Origin: Hymenobacter swuensis DY53
Lineage (GTDB): Bacteria > Bacteroidota > Bacteroidia > Cytophagales > Hymenobacteraceae
Reading direction: 5' to 3'
Length of the DNA: 64,000 nt
Assembly: GCF_000576555.1 (NCBI RefSeq)
Contig: NZ_CP007145.1
Coordinates: 2,356,001 to 2,420,000, forward strand
Shown here: piece after piece, positions 26,015 through 35,248 of the stretch
How positions within the stretch are numbered: position 1 is the stretch's first letter
Layout: each line of letters opens with the position of its first letter
The notes under the pieces: model-generated
The model's database searches: none
What the model saw: only the letters and a program-made list of their open reading frames with translations
What the model was told of the DNA's origin: nothing
Translations under genes and position numbers: made by a program

Positions 26015-26485
26015 CTATCGAGTGCCTTTCTGCTGAGTAATCCAATTTTTGGCCGACAAAATTTCGCCGTGCTGCTTCTGAATCACGTTACGTGCTTCTA
26101 CGGGTAGCTCCTGTGACTGCAGTGCCGTTTCGTACGATTTCAGCGCCGTCGCGTCGCCGGTTTCGCACTCACCCAGAATGGCTGAGTCGTCCTGGCCCGT
26201 AATAGCCGATTTAATGTTGATCCAACCCCGATGTACAGCGGCGGCGGCGTCGGCTACCACGCCTTCCACAGTTGTTTCATTTGCGGGGTTAATGCCGTAC
26301 TGGCGGGCGTGCTGGTTAAGTTCAGAAGCAAATTGGGCGCGCTGCTGGCTCAATTCACTGAGCTTCGATTTCAGGTCGGGGCTGGTTACGCCTTCGGCAG
26401 CTTCTTGATAGCCTTTAGCTGCAGTTTCGTTGATTTCTACGAGGTCGTTGTAAGCGCGGGCAGTTTCTCCGGTGATAGTAGCCAT
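26015..26485 (-). CDS. PA2169-family four-helix-bundle protein (DUF2383)
   Basis: The 156-aa protein from ATG 26485 is almost all helix. It has the usual N-terminus (TARAYNDLVEINETAAKGYQEAA), LSQQRAQFASELNQHARQYGINP, and HRGWINIKSAITGQDDSAIL with later Glu/His residues. The family is ferritin-like in fold; members may bind metal or respond to stress, but none is firmly characterised. An upstream 25-codon extension was rejected because it lacks fold and sits in a divergent spacer. It forms a single-gene unit. Confidence 0.82.
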   Translation of the reverse strand: MATITGETARAYNDLVEINETAAKGYQEAAEGVTSPDLKSKLSELSQQRAQFASELNQHARQYGINPANETTVEGVVADAAAAVHRGWINIKSAITGQDDSAILGECETGDATALKSYETALQSQELPVEARNVIQKQHGEILSAKNWITQQKGTR

Positions 26486-26628
26486 GATGGAAAGAAATAA
26501 GGGTGCAAGGTTCAGTTGTAAGACGCCGCCGGAAGCGGTAGTCTGTGCTGTATACCGCAAGCTGGTAAGATGAGGTTGCGTATAAAATTTCGGGTCTATA
26601 CCTTGATAAACAGATATTTAATACGGAG

Positions 26629-26662
26629 AACGGCCTCCCGTAGCTAGCTGCGGGAGGCCGTT
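26629..26662 (-). terminator. Terminator after the transporter gene
   Basis: AACGGCCTCCCG (26629-26640) pairs perfectly with 26651-26662. Confidence 0.75.
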
Positions 26663-26684
26663 AAATACCTTCTGGAATAAGGAG

Positions 26685-27869
26685 TTAGGCCGCTTTGCCG
26701 GTCAGGCGCTGCCAGAATTTCTGAATGCCGCCCGGCTCTTTGTTTTCCGGCTTTACCGAGTCTTCGCCCTCGGCCGTATCGCCCAGTAGGAAGCCCCAGG
26801 GTTCCGTCGTCTTGTTGGCATCCAGCACTACCTTGGCCACGGCCATCAGCGGGATACTCAGAATCATGCCCGGCGTACCCCACAACTCCCCGCCCAGGAT
26901 GAGGGCCAGAATGGCGGCCAGCGGGTTGATGCTCACCTGCGAGCCGGTAATCATGGGCGTAATGAAGTTGCCCTCCAGAAACTGTACCACCACAAATACA
27001 CCAATCACCAGCGCCGCTTGTACCGGAGAGCCGGTTTCGACCAAGGTAATGATAGCCGGTACTGTAGCCCCGATCATAATGCCGATATAGGGAATAACGG
27101 CCAGCACGGAGGCAAAAATGGCGAAGAAGATGGCAAACTTCACGCCCAGTGCCAGCAGCCCGATGCCGTTCAGAATGGATACAATGACAATCACCTTAAA
27201 CAGGCCTGAAATGTAGGCTTGTACTACCGTCTGGATGTTATCCACCGTGTGCAGCACGCTAGTGCGCTTGTCGGGAGCCACGAAGCGGAACATAAACTGC
27301 CGCAGATGGTCACGATAGTACAGAAAACAGAAAACGTAAATCAGTACCTGCGCTAGGTTACTCAGTACGGCCGTGGTGGTGTTGAGCGTAGTGCCTAGGT
27401 AAGTACCGCCCGATTTCTTGAGGGCCTTAATGGAGCTTTCCTTCAGGTCGTTGATGCTCATGGGCTGGTAGCCGAACTTGGCGTGTGCCCATTCCTGCGC
27501 GTTGGTGAAGAACTCCATCATCTTCACCTGCAGCTTGGGAATTTCGTTTTTGAACTGGGCCAGCTGAGAGCCAAAACCCAGAATAACGCCCGTAAAAACA
27601 GCTAATACAAGCAGTAGGCACACTATAATGGCCAGCACCCGGGGCACCCCACGCAGCTCCAGCCACCGGCAGATGGGCAGTAGCAACAGCGTAAACACTG
27701 CCGAAAAAAGCAGCGGCAGCAGAATATCATCAAGGACTTTGAGCGAGTACACCAGCAGCACGGCCCCCAGTAGGAAGAAGGCAAACTGAATAATGGGTGT
27801 TTGCTTGACCATCGGACTGGGTTTGTGACCGGACGGCGGTAAATGATGTTGAGGGGAAGGGGGGAGCAT
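26685..27869 (-). CDS. AI-2E family transporter (TqsA/PerM-like)
   Basis: The 394-aa protein has about seven to eight membrane helices. An initial pair (about 24-75), a soluble stretch (95-160) and a later cluster (210-345) match the AI-2E/UPF0118 topology. VVQFLEGNFITPMITGSQVSINPLAAILALILGGELWG is the hallmark (about 290-330). The family includes TqsA (AI-2 exporter) and Na+/H+ antiporters, so substrate is open. ATG 27869 is used; an internal ATG at 27812 (MVKQTPI) is an equally credible start. Confidence 0.88.
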   Translation of the reverse strand: MLPPSPQHHLPPSGHKPSPMVKQTPIIQFAFFLLGAVLLVYSLKVLDDILLPLLFSAVFTLLLLPICRWLELRGVPRVLAIIVCLLLVLAVFTGVILGFGSQLAQFKNEIPKLQVKMMEFFTNAQEWAHAKFGYQPMSINDLKESSIKALKKSGGTYLGTTLNTTTAVLSNLAQVLIYVFCFLYYRDHLRQFMFRFVAPDKRTSVLHTVDNIQTVVQAYISGLFKVIVIVSILNGIGLLALGVKFAIFFAIFASVLAVIPYIGIMIGATVPAIITLVETGSPVQAALVIGVFVVVQFLEGNFITPMITGSQVSINPLAAILALILGGELWGTPGMILSIPLMAVAKVVLDANKTTEPWGFLLGDTAEGEDSVKPENKEPGGIQKFWQRLTGKAA

Positions 27870-28063
27870 TTTGCTAATATGATTGGAGTTGTGTGTCAGA
27901 TGAAAACGTGTTTTGTGGGAAGGGGAGGAGAATTTATGCGGTTGGGAAGTCGTTGAGGTTAGGCCGGTATAGTATATTTTGCTAACTTTACTAGCGGAAT
28001 AACGACGCGGAAACGGACAATTTTCTGCGTTATTTTACCCCAAATTCGATTTCTGGTTTCCCG

Positions 28064-29995
28064 ATGGCTGAACAGCAAGTACCCTCCGCCCAACACGCGT
28101 ATACCGAAGACAGCATCCGCTCCTTGGACTGGCGCGAGCATATCCGGCTGCGGCCGGGCATGTATATCGGCAAGCTCGGCGACGGTTCCAGCTACGACGA
28201 CGGCATCTATGTGCTGGTGAAGGAAGTTATCGACAACTCCATCGATGAGTACGTGATGGGCCACGGCCGCACCATCGACATCAAAATCTCAGACCAGCGG
28301 GTGCAGGTGCGCGACTACGGACGCGGCATTCCGCTGGGCAAAGTGGTGGAAGTGGTCAGCAAAATCAACACGGGCGGCAAATACGATAGCAAAGTATTTC
28401 AGAAGTCTGTGGGCTTAAACGGCGTCGGCACCAAAGCGGTTAATGCGCTCAGCAATTACTTTCTCGTGCAGAGTGTGCGCGAGGGCCAGTTGAAGGCTGC
28501 CGAGTTTTCGCAGGGCATTCTGACCAGCGACGCCGCGCCGGTAAAAACCAGCCAGCGCAACGGTACGCTCATGACGTTCCAGCCCGATGAGTCGATTTTT
28601 CGCAACTACCGCTTCATCCCGGAGTACCTGGAAAACCAGATCTGGAACTACTGCTACCTCAACGCGGGCCTCACTATCAACTTCAACGGGCAGAAGTACT
28701 TTTCCGAGAACGGCCTCAAAGACCTGCTGGAGCGCAAAGCCGACCGCGAGAGCCTGCGCTACGACATCATTCATCTCAAGGCCGAGGATATTGAGCTGGC
28801 CCTCACTCACGGCAACGACTACGGCGAGGAGTATTACAGCTTTGTAAACGGCCAGTACACCACCCAGGGCGGTACCCACCTGGCCGCCTTTCGGGAAGCC
28901 GTGGTGAAAACCGTGCAGGAGTTTTTCGCCAAAACCAACAAGAACAAGAAGTACGAAGCCTCCGATATCCGGGCCTCCATCATTGCTGCCATTTCGGTGC
29001 GGGTGCAGGAACCGGTGTTCGAAAGCCAGACGAAAACCAAGCTGGGCAGCATCAACATGGGGCCCGACGGCCCCACGGTGCGCGGGTTCATGCTCGATTT
29101 CGTGAAGGAGCACCTGGATAACTATCTGCACGAAAACCCGTTGGTAGCCGATGCCCTCCGTAAGCGCATCGACCAGAGCGAGCGGGAGCGGACCGATATG
29201 GCCGGGGTGAAAAAGCTGGCCAACCAGCGCGCCAAAAAAGCCAATCTGCACAACCGCAAGCTCCGCGACTGTCGGTTCCATTTGGGCGAAAACGCCAAGG
29301 AGGCCGAAAAGGAGCTGCTCACCACGCTGTTCATCACCGAGGGCGACTCGGCGTCGGGCTCTATTACCAAGAGCCGCAACGTGGAAACGGAGGCCGTATT
29401 CAGTCTGCGCGGCAAGCCCCTGAACTGCTTCGGGCTTAAAAAGAAAATCGTGTACGAGAACGAGGAGCTGAACCTGCTCCAGCACGCGCTCAACATTGAG
29501 GAGGGCATTGAGGGCCTGCGCTACAACCGCGTGGTGGTGGCCACCGACGCCGACGTGGACGGCATGCACATCCGGCTGCTGCTACTCACGTTCTTCCTGC
29601 AGTTCTTCCCCGATTTAGTGCGCAATGGCCACGTCTTCATCCTGGAAACGCCGCTGTTCCGGGTGCGCAACAAGAAAACGACTATCTACTGCTACAACGA
29701 GCAGGAAAAGCAGGCCGCCATGCGCCAGCTCGGCCGCAACCCCGAAGTCACGCGCTTCAAGGGCCTAGGCGAAATCAGCCCCGATGAGTTCGGTAAGTTC
29801 ATCGGCGACAACATCAAGCTGGAACCCGTGATTCTGCAATCGGACCGCTCCATTCAGCAGGTGCTCACCTATTACATGGGCAAGAACACACCCGCCCGTC
29901 AGGAATTCATTATTGACAACCTGCGCTTGGAAAAGGATTTGGTGACCAGCGACGTGCTGCCGGTAGCCGAGGTGCCGGAGGAGGATCTGGCGTAG
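28064..29995 (+). CDS. parE: DNA topoisomerase IV subunit B (type IIA)
   Basis: At 643 aa this is a ParE/GyrB-type ATPase subunit. The GHKL site shows [23 protein letters not shown] and [18 protein letters not shown]; the TOPRIM region shows TEGDSASGS and [10 protein letters not shown]; the C-terminal end has [13 protein letters not shown]. With ParC it decatenates or supercoils DNA using ATP. It is short enough to be the Bacteroidota ParE type and lies in the same direction as the likely partner parC, about 5.2 kb downstream, separated by signalling genes. Confidence 0.92.
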   Translation: MAEQQVPSAQHAYTEDSIRSLDWREHIRLRPGMYIGKLGDGSSYDDGIYVLVKEVIDNSIDEYVMGHGRTIDIKISDQRVQVRDYGRGIPLGKVVEVVSKINTGGKYDSKVFQKSVGLNGVGTKAVNALSNYFLVQSVREGQLKAAEFSQGILTSDAAPVKTSQRNGTLMTFQPDESIFRNYRFIPEYLENQIWNYCYLNAGLTINFNGQKYFSENGLKDLLERKADRESLRYDIIHLKAEDIELALTHGNDYGEEYYSFVNGQYTTQGGTHLAAFREAVVKTVQEFFAKTNKNKKYEASDIRASIIAAISVRVQEPVFESQTKTKLGSINMGPDGPTVRGFMLDFVKEHLDNYLHENPLVADALRKRIDQSERERTDMAGVKKLANQRAKKANLHNRKLRDCRFHLGENAKEAEKELLTTLFITEGDSASGSITKSRNVETEAVFSLRGKPLNCFGLKKKIVYENEELNLLQHALNIEEGIEGLRYNRVVVATDADVDGMHIRLLLLTFFLQFFPDLVRNGHVFILETPLFRVRNKKTTIYCYNEQEKQAAMRQLGRNPEVTRFKGLGEISPDEFGKFIGDNIKLEPVILQSDRSIQQVLTYYMGKNTPARQEFIIDNLRLEKDLVTSDVLPVAEVPEEDLA

Positions 29996-30232
29996 TTGCT
30001 GGCGTACGCAACTCAAGGCAACTGCCTCACCCAGTACAGACCCGCAGGTGGGGCAGTTGGCGTTACCAGAGTGTCAGGAAGGAGCATAAGCTCGCCAATT
30101 GGTAAGTCAGGAATAGAGATACTTGCCTTCAGCCACCGATAGGGGCCGGGAAGGCTGTGTGAAGTCGAAAACAGGGCGCGGGAATAGTGTATCTTGTCCC
30201 ACCTTTTTCCTGAGCACCATATTTTTCCTTCC

Positions 30233-32221
30233 ATGAACCGGTTCCTGCTTTGCCGCGCACTACTACTTGTGCTGGGGCTGGGGCTGGCGGCGGCAGCTCC
30301 GGTTCAGAAAAACGGTAACAGCCCCACCGTGGTGCTGGCGGACTCCCCGGAGCGCATAACCGCTATTGCCGTGCAGCGCACCAGCCAACGACGCATTGAC
30401 AGCTTGCAGGCGCTGATTGACGCCCGCCCGGTGCTCGATACCATCAAAATAATGCAGGTAACTCGTCTCGCCTGGGAAATCCAGCAACGGGATGTGCGGG
30501 CCGGCCTGCCGGTGCTACGAAAGGCCTTGCAGATGTCGCATCAACTGCGGTGCCGGGATTATGAAGCGGAGGCGCTACTGGACCTGGCCGACTGCCATAT
30601 TCTGCTGGGGGAGTACGTTGCGGCCAGGCACTGGCTGAACCAGGCAGATGCGGAGTTCCGGCGTATTCATAATATCGGGGGGCGCATCCGGTGTCTGGGG
30701 CGCATGGCCAGAATTGCCTCGCAGCAGGGCCAGTATGCCCGGGCCCTGTCGTATTGCTTCCGGGTGCCTGCCTCGTATGATGCGGGGGATACGCGCCGCT
30801 TCTATACCAGCCTGCAGATTCAGATTGGCAGCACGTACCGGCAGCTTGGGGAACTGCCCACGGCGGAGCGGTACCTGCGTCATGCCCTGAAAGTGGCCCT
30901 GCGCTATGACTACCCCGACCGACTCAACCTGATTTATGGTGAGCTGGGGGAAGTCTGCCGCCGACAGAAGCGCTGGGCGCAGGCCAGCCGTTATTACGCC
31001 CAAAGCATGACCATTAGCGAAAAGCTGCATCTGGCCCCGGAAATTCTGGGGATGGAAATCAATCTGGCGGAAATGGATGAGCAACTGGGCCGGAACTCGG
31101 GAGCCATGCAGCGCGCGTATTCGGTGCTCTGGCAGGCAAAAAAAGTGCTGCCGCTGGCAGTACCCCGGGTGCTGGTGCTATTGGCCCGGGGCAACCTGAG
31201 CTGGGGCCGTGCCGATAGCGCCGTGCTGTACGCCCGGAAAAGTATGCAGGCCAGTCGGCTCATCCATTCGCAGTCGGGCATTCAGAATGCTAACGAAGTG
31301 CTAGCACAGGCTTACGCCGGACTGGGGCAGTTTGCCCGCGCTTACCAAGCCCAGCAGCAGTTTATGGTTGCGCGGGATAGTCTGACCGGTGCAGAAGTAA
31401 GTAGGCGCACGGCCGCCCTGCAGTACCGTCACCAGCTCCGTGAGCAGCAGGGCAGAATACAGCTGCTTACCCAACAAACGCGCCTGCAGCAGCAACAGCA
31501 GCAGCTGGTAAGGTTGCGGCAGCAGAGGCAGGTGGCGTTGCTGGTAGGAGTGGGGGGGCTGGTGGCTTTGTTGACCGGAGTAGTATTCTGGCTGTACCGC
31601 CGCCGGCAGGCCGCCCGCGAAGCTGCCCTGCGCACCAGTCTGGCCGCTGACCTGCACGATGACGTGGGCTCCCTGCTCACCCAGATTTCCCTGCAGAGCA
31701 CCATGTTGCGCGAAGGCCTATATCCGCCCGAACAGCAGCGTGGCCACCTCGACCACATGGCCGAAACCAGCCGCATGGCCGCCCGCCAGATGAGCGACGT
31801 AGTATGGGGAATTGATGCCCGCAACGACTCCTTTCTCAGTGTGCTGGACCGCATGCGTGACCACGCCCACCAAGTGCTGCCCCCGGCCGGGCTGGAACTG
31901 GATTTCTTCGCCGACCCCGCATTACTGACTGCGTCTGTGCCGCTCAATACCCGTCAGGCGGTGTATCTGATTTATAAAGAGGCCCTGCACAATGCCGTGA
32001 AGCACGCGCGGGCTTCCCTGGTAACGGTGCACCTGCGCCTGCGCGGGCGCCAGCTGGAGCTGCAAGTGACTGATGATGGCTGTGGCGGCCCGGTACCTGC
32101 CCGGCCGGCCGGGCAGGGCTTGCGCAATATGCAGGCTCGGGCCGCCGCTGCGGCCGGCACCGTTACCTACGACACGGCCGGCCCGGGTTTCCGGCTGGTA
32201 GCCCGGTTGCCGCTGGGCTAA
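30233..32221 (+). CDS. Sensor histidine kinase with N-terminal TPR repeats (NarL-family type)
   Basis: The 662-aa protein from ATG 30233 has a signal-like N-terminus, about 300 residues of TPR-like helical pairs (for example YARALSYCFRVPASYD, SRYYAQSMTISEKL), a coiled coil (QQTRLQQQQQQLVRL) and one membrane helix (VALLVGVGGLVALLTGVVFWLY). The cytoplasmic end carries a HisKA_3-like phosphoacceptor (DLHDDVGSLLTQI) and a HATPase domain (EALHNAVKHA, DDGCGG, GLRNMQAR). The TPR part is probably periplasmic and senses the signal. The LuxR-type regulator 95 bp downstream is the likely partner. Confidence 0.88.
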   Translation: MNRFLLCRALLLVLGLGLAAAAPVQKNGNSPTVVLADSPERITAIAVQRTSQRRIDSLQALIDARPVLDTIKIMQVTRLAWEIQQRDVRAGLPVLRKALQMSHQLRCRDYEAEALLDLADCHILLGEYVAARHWLNQADAEFRRIHNIGGRIRCLGRMARIASQQGQYARALSYCFRVPASYDAGDTRRFYTSLQIQIGSTYRQLGELPTAERYLRHALKVALRYDYPDRLNLIYGELGEVCRRQKRWAQASRYYAQSMTISEKLHLAPEILGMEINLAEMDEQLGRNSGAMQRAYSVLWQAKKVLPLAVPRVLVLLARGNLSWGRADSAVLYARKSMQASRLIHSQSGIQNANEVLAQAYAGLGQFARAYQAQQQFMVARDSLTGAEVSRRTAALQYRHQLREQQGRIQLLTQQTRLQQQQQQLVRLRQQRQVALLVGVGGLVALLTGVVFWLYRRRQAAREAALRTSLAADLHDDVGSLLTQISLQSTMLREGLYPPEQQRGHLDHMAETSRMAARQMSDVVWGIDARNDSFLSVLDRMRDHAHQVLPPAGLELDFFADPALLTASVPLNTRQAVYLIYKEALHNAVKHARASLVTVHLRLRGRQLELQVTDDGCGGPVPARPAGQGLRNMQARAAAAAGTVTYDTAGPGFRLVARLPLG

Positions 32222-32316
32222 AGCCAATGGACCCGGCTGCTCGGCCCTGCTCCCGAACGGTTGCTATGGGGCTGCCAGGGGGAGAAATTTCACATATTCA
32301 TGCTATACTGCCAGCA

Positions 32317-32964
32317 ATGTCTACCGGCGACCTTTGTCAGGTGATAACTCTCGGCATCATTGAAGACCAGCCAACCATCAGGGAAGCCCTGACCGGCTAC
32401 TTGTGCGCGCAGCCGGAATTCAGCTGTGTGCTGAGCACCGGCTCGGTGGAGGAGTTTCTGACGGCGCTGCCCACACTGCCGGCCGCGCCCACGCTGGTGC
32501 TGTCGGATATTGGGCTGCCGGGCATGTCGGGGATTGAAGGGCTGGCCCACCTGCGCCGCCTGCTGCCGGCGGTGGAAGTAGTAATGCTAAGCGTGTACAC
32601 CGATGCCGAGCGGGTATTTGAGGCGTTGCGCGCCGGTGCGGTGGGCTACCTGGAGAAAGATACTCCGCTGCCTTTGCTCAAGGAGCATCTGCTGCAGGTG
32701 GCCGCTGGGGGCTCGCCTATGTCGCCCAGCATTGCCCGCCACGTCATCCGCCATTTTCAGCCCGCCCCCCGGCCGTCCCTGGAGCCCCTCACGGCCCGCG
32801 AGCAGGACATTGTGCGCGGCATTGAGGACGGCCTGAGTTACCAGCGCATCGCCGACCGGCTGTTTTTGAGCATCGATACCGTGCGCAGCCACATCCGGCA
32901 GGTGTACCGCAAGCTGCAGGTCAACTCCAAGGCCGAGCTACTGGCCCGCAACTACCGCCGCTAA
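32317..32964 (+). CDS. LuxR/NarL-family response regulator
   Basis: From ATG 32317 this is a 215-aa regulator. The receiver has the acidic pair in IIEDQPTIREAL, the phospho-Asp in LVLSDIGLPGMSG, Ser in VVMLSVYTD and Lys in GYLEKDTPLP. The output is a LuxR helix-turn-helix (LTAREQDIVRGIEDGLSYQRIADRLFLSIDTVRSHIRQVYRKL). It sits right behind the histidine kinase in the same direction and is almost surely its target. The DNA site is not identifiable. Confidence 0.9.
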   Translation: MSTGDLCQVITLGIIEDQPTIREALTGYLCAQPEFSCVLSTGSVEEFLTALPTLPAAPTLVLSDIGLPGMSGIEGLAHLRRLLPAVEVVMLSVYTDAERVFEALRAGAVGYLEKDTPLPLLKEHLLQVAAGGSPMSPSIARHVIRHFQPAPRPSLEPLTAREQDIVRGIEDGLSYQRIADRLFLSIDTVRSHIRQVYRKLQVNSKAELLARNYRR

Positions 32965-33156
32965 CGGCCCCATGTGCTCATCTGGCGGGGCGGGTACCGC
33001 CTGATTTGCTATTGCTTGAAGCAGTCTTTGTTCGACAGTGGGTTGTATTTTAACTTATTGAGAGGTCATGTTGGGGCGTTGCGTGTAAAAATCCGGTAGC
33101 CATTTTCGCATGTTCATGTGATACCGCCGCGTGGCTCTGGCTGCTACCTTGCCCGG

Positions 33157-33576
33157 ATGAAAAGCATAGTAGCTATCATCGAAGCAGAACCCGCGTTACG
33201 AGAGGTTTGGCAGGCTTACCTCGGGGCACAGCCGGAGTTTGAAAGTGTGGTGGTGGCCGAGTCGGTGGAAGAGTTGGTAGCCACGCTGCTGGCCGGCGCC
33301 CGCAAGCCACACCTGATTCTGCTAGATGCCCGCCTGCCCAGGACGGCTGCCTTAGCCGATGTAGCCCTCCTCCGGGAATTTGCTTCCCTGGCCGCCGTGG
33401 TGCTTATGGTGGAGGAGTTGGCCGGTTTGTCGGGCCGGGGCCGGGTGGGCGGAGCCAATGGATATTTGCTGAGAAATACCCCGCTGCCGACCATCAAGGA
33501 AGGCTTGCTGGAAATGCTGCTTAACGCGTCGGCTCTGCCAGTCGTTGTGCCCGTGCCGTCAGTGTATTCCTTCTGA
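33157..33576 (+). CDS. Stand-alone degenerate receiver-domain protein
   Basis: The 139-aa protein from ATG 33157 aligns by pattern with the receiver of the regulator at 32317 (IIEAEPALREVWQAYLGAQPEFE; ILLDARLP; GYLLRNTPLP) but lacks the output domain. The first acidic pair is E-A rather than E-D, the phospho-Asp position remains (LLDARLP), the switch Ser/Thr is Val and the invariant Lys is Arg (LLRNTP). It is therefore likely a pseudo-receiver that cannot switch by normal phosphorylation, perhaps a competitor or scaffold. It looks like a tandem-duplicate derivative. Confidence 0.7.
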   Translation: MKSIVAIIEAEPALREVWQAYLGAQPEFESVVVAESVEELVATLLAGARKPHLILLDARLPRTAALADVALLREFASLAAVVLMVEELAGLSGRGRVGGANGYLLRNTPLPTIKEGLLEMLLNASALPVVVPVPSVYSF

Positions 33577-33672
33577 AACGGTATCGGCCCTCGCGGAAAT
33601 ATGTCGGCAGGCGGCTACCGGGGCGGTGGTGGCATGGCTTTTTGCTACTTTGGGCGCCCATCACCGCGCCCC

Positions 33673-34848
33673 ATGCTCGCCATTCTTACGGACATCCGTC
33701 AGCGCCTGAAAACCGGCGACTATGAAAACGAAGAACACGTTCGCCTATCGCTGGTAGCGCGCATTGTGCAGGCCCTGGGCTGAAATATCTGGAACCCGGA
33801 CGAAGTGTACGCCGAGTTTAAAGCCACCCCGAACGAAGACGTGAAGCGGGTAGATCTGGCTCTGTTTGCCGACAACCTATCGGAAGACGCCATATTTATC
33901 GAGTGCAAGGCCACCGGGAATCTGGCCAAAGGCCTGCCCGAAGACCTGGCCAAAGTGGAGCGGCAGCTGCGCGACTACAACAAGGACAACACCGCCCAGC
34001 TTGCCATTATTACCAACGGCCGCATCTGGCGGTTTTACTACTTCTACACCAGCGGGAAGTTTGCCAGCAAGCACTTCAAAACCCTCAACCTCTCCGAAGA
34101 CGACCTGGAAACGGTAGCCGAGTTCTTTACCTTGTTCCTGAGCAAAGCTGCCGTGGCCGACCGTAGTGCTCGGGTCGCCGCCGAAAGCTACCTCAACCTC
34201 ACCCGCAAGCAGCAGAAAATGCAGGATGCCCGCCCCGAGGCCGAGCGGCGCATCACCCAGTACCCATTTCCCAGCCTGCCCGACGCGCTGATGCAGGTAG
34301 TAGCCGAGCAGCACACCGCCGTTTCGCGGCAGGAGGCGGAAGCCTTTCTGGAAGGCCACGACGGCCGCCTGCTCCGGCCCGCCGGGGTTGCCGGCAAAGC
34401 CGCCCCCGGTAACCCTGCGCCGCCTGAAGCAGCACCCGCCAAAACTACCCCTGACTCGAAGGCTCCCAAACGCCGGGTCGCTCCGCTACCAGAGGCGGCT
34501 GTTGCATTCGTGCCGGCTGTTCCTGAACCGGCTCCAAAGCAGCCAACAGGGGAGAAGTTCACGCTGAAACAGGGTACGGCTCACGCCACCGCGTATTTGC
34601 AGCCCGATGGCCGGTTGCTGGTGGCGGCCGGCTCCCTGGCCGCCGCCCAGGCGGCGGGCAGCATTCCGCCCAAACAGAAAGTCCTGCGCCCAACCGGCGA
34701 CTACCTGGAGTTCACGGAAAACCACGTTTTTGCCTCCGCCAATACTGCCGCCGTAATCATTGTGGCCCGCGCCGTAAATGCCCAGCTGGCCTGGAAACAC
34801 GCCACCGGCCGGCAGCTACGGGATTTTCTGGCACATAGTAATTCGTAG
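33673..34848 (+). pseudogene. HsdR_N-like nuclease domain + DUF4357, interrupted by in-frame TGA
   Basis: The reading from ATG 33673 meets TGA at 33781-33783 (codon 37), then continues in frame to 34848. The flanking residues read LSLVARIVQALG-stop-NIWNPDEVYAEF, where relatives have Trp, so this looks like TGG to TGA. After it come RVDLALF and IFIECKATGN, the PD-(D/E)xK core of the type I restriction HsdR N-domain, then an Ala/Pro linker and a DUF4357-like end (LLVAAGSLAAAQAA.. ANTAAVIIVARAVNAQLAWK). A shorter product from GTG 33805 would lack the first strand region. No HsdM/HsdS is nearby. Confidence 0.72.
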
Positions 34849-35248
34849 CGGGCGTTGGGGCATTTCGGCAACGGCTGCAGGAAGTTTGGCTAACCAAATT
34901 AGTTTTAATTCGACATATCCGGCCTTGTCCGGGAAGCGGGAAAAGCCAGTGAGGCCAATTCACGGCTTGTACTTGCTTTTGGCTAATGAAATTAGGAACT
35001 TTGAATAGGAGTTCAGGCGTTGGAAAAATTGCGTTCTGCGCAGCTAACGGTACTTTTGCTGTTCCGGAGCTGCGCAGTAGCCCGGCAGAATACCGTAGAT
35101 TTTCTTCGTAGCTTTTTCCCTGATTATTTGCGCTGCTGCTCTGGGTTTCGGCCTTTCAAGCCAAACCAGTAGGGTGACAAAGCCTTCCGCCTATGTGGCC
35201 GGAAGAGAGGTACAAGAACAATAACCGTGGCAAACGCCACACCCCACC
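34849..35248. other. 400-bp upstream region of parC
   Basis: No gene is supported here. The right half is more AT-rich and holds the parC promoter candidate at 35029-35058. Nothing else is recognised. Confidence 0.5.
35029..35058 (+). promoter_or_regulatory. Candidate parC promoter, TTG-N19-TACTTTTG
   Basis: TTG at 35029-35031 precedes TACTTTTG at 35051-35058 with 19 bp between, a very good match to the Bacteroidota consensus. It implies a leader of roughly 180 nt before the GTG at 35249. Confidence 0.6.

Noticed and set aside
28415..29569. 384-aa open frame antisense to parE
   Set aside because: Mirror of a high-GC conserved gene; composition is His/Val/Gly-rich without motifs.
30013..30234. 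73-aa minus-strand frame between parE and the histidine kinase
   Set aside because: No signal, motif or conserved-looking block; it covers the promoter region of the kinase gene.
33781..33783. Selenocysteine or programmed readthrough at TGA
   Set aside because: Flanks align with Trp, and no convincing downstream hairpin or known selenoprotein context is seen; simple mutation is more likely.
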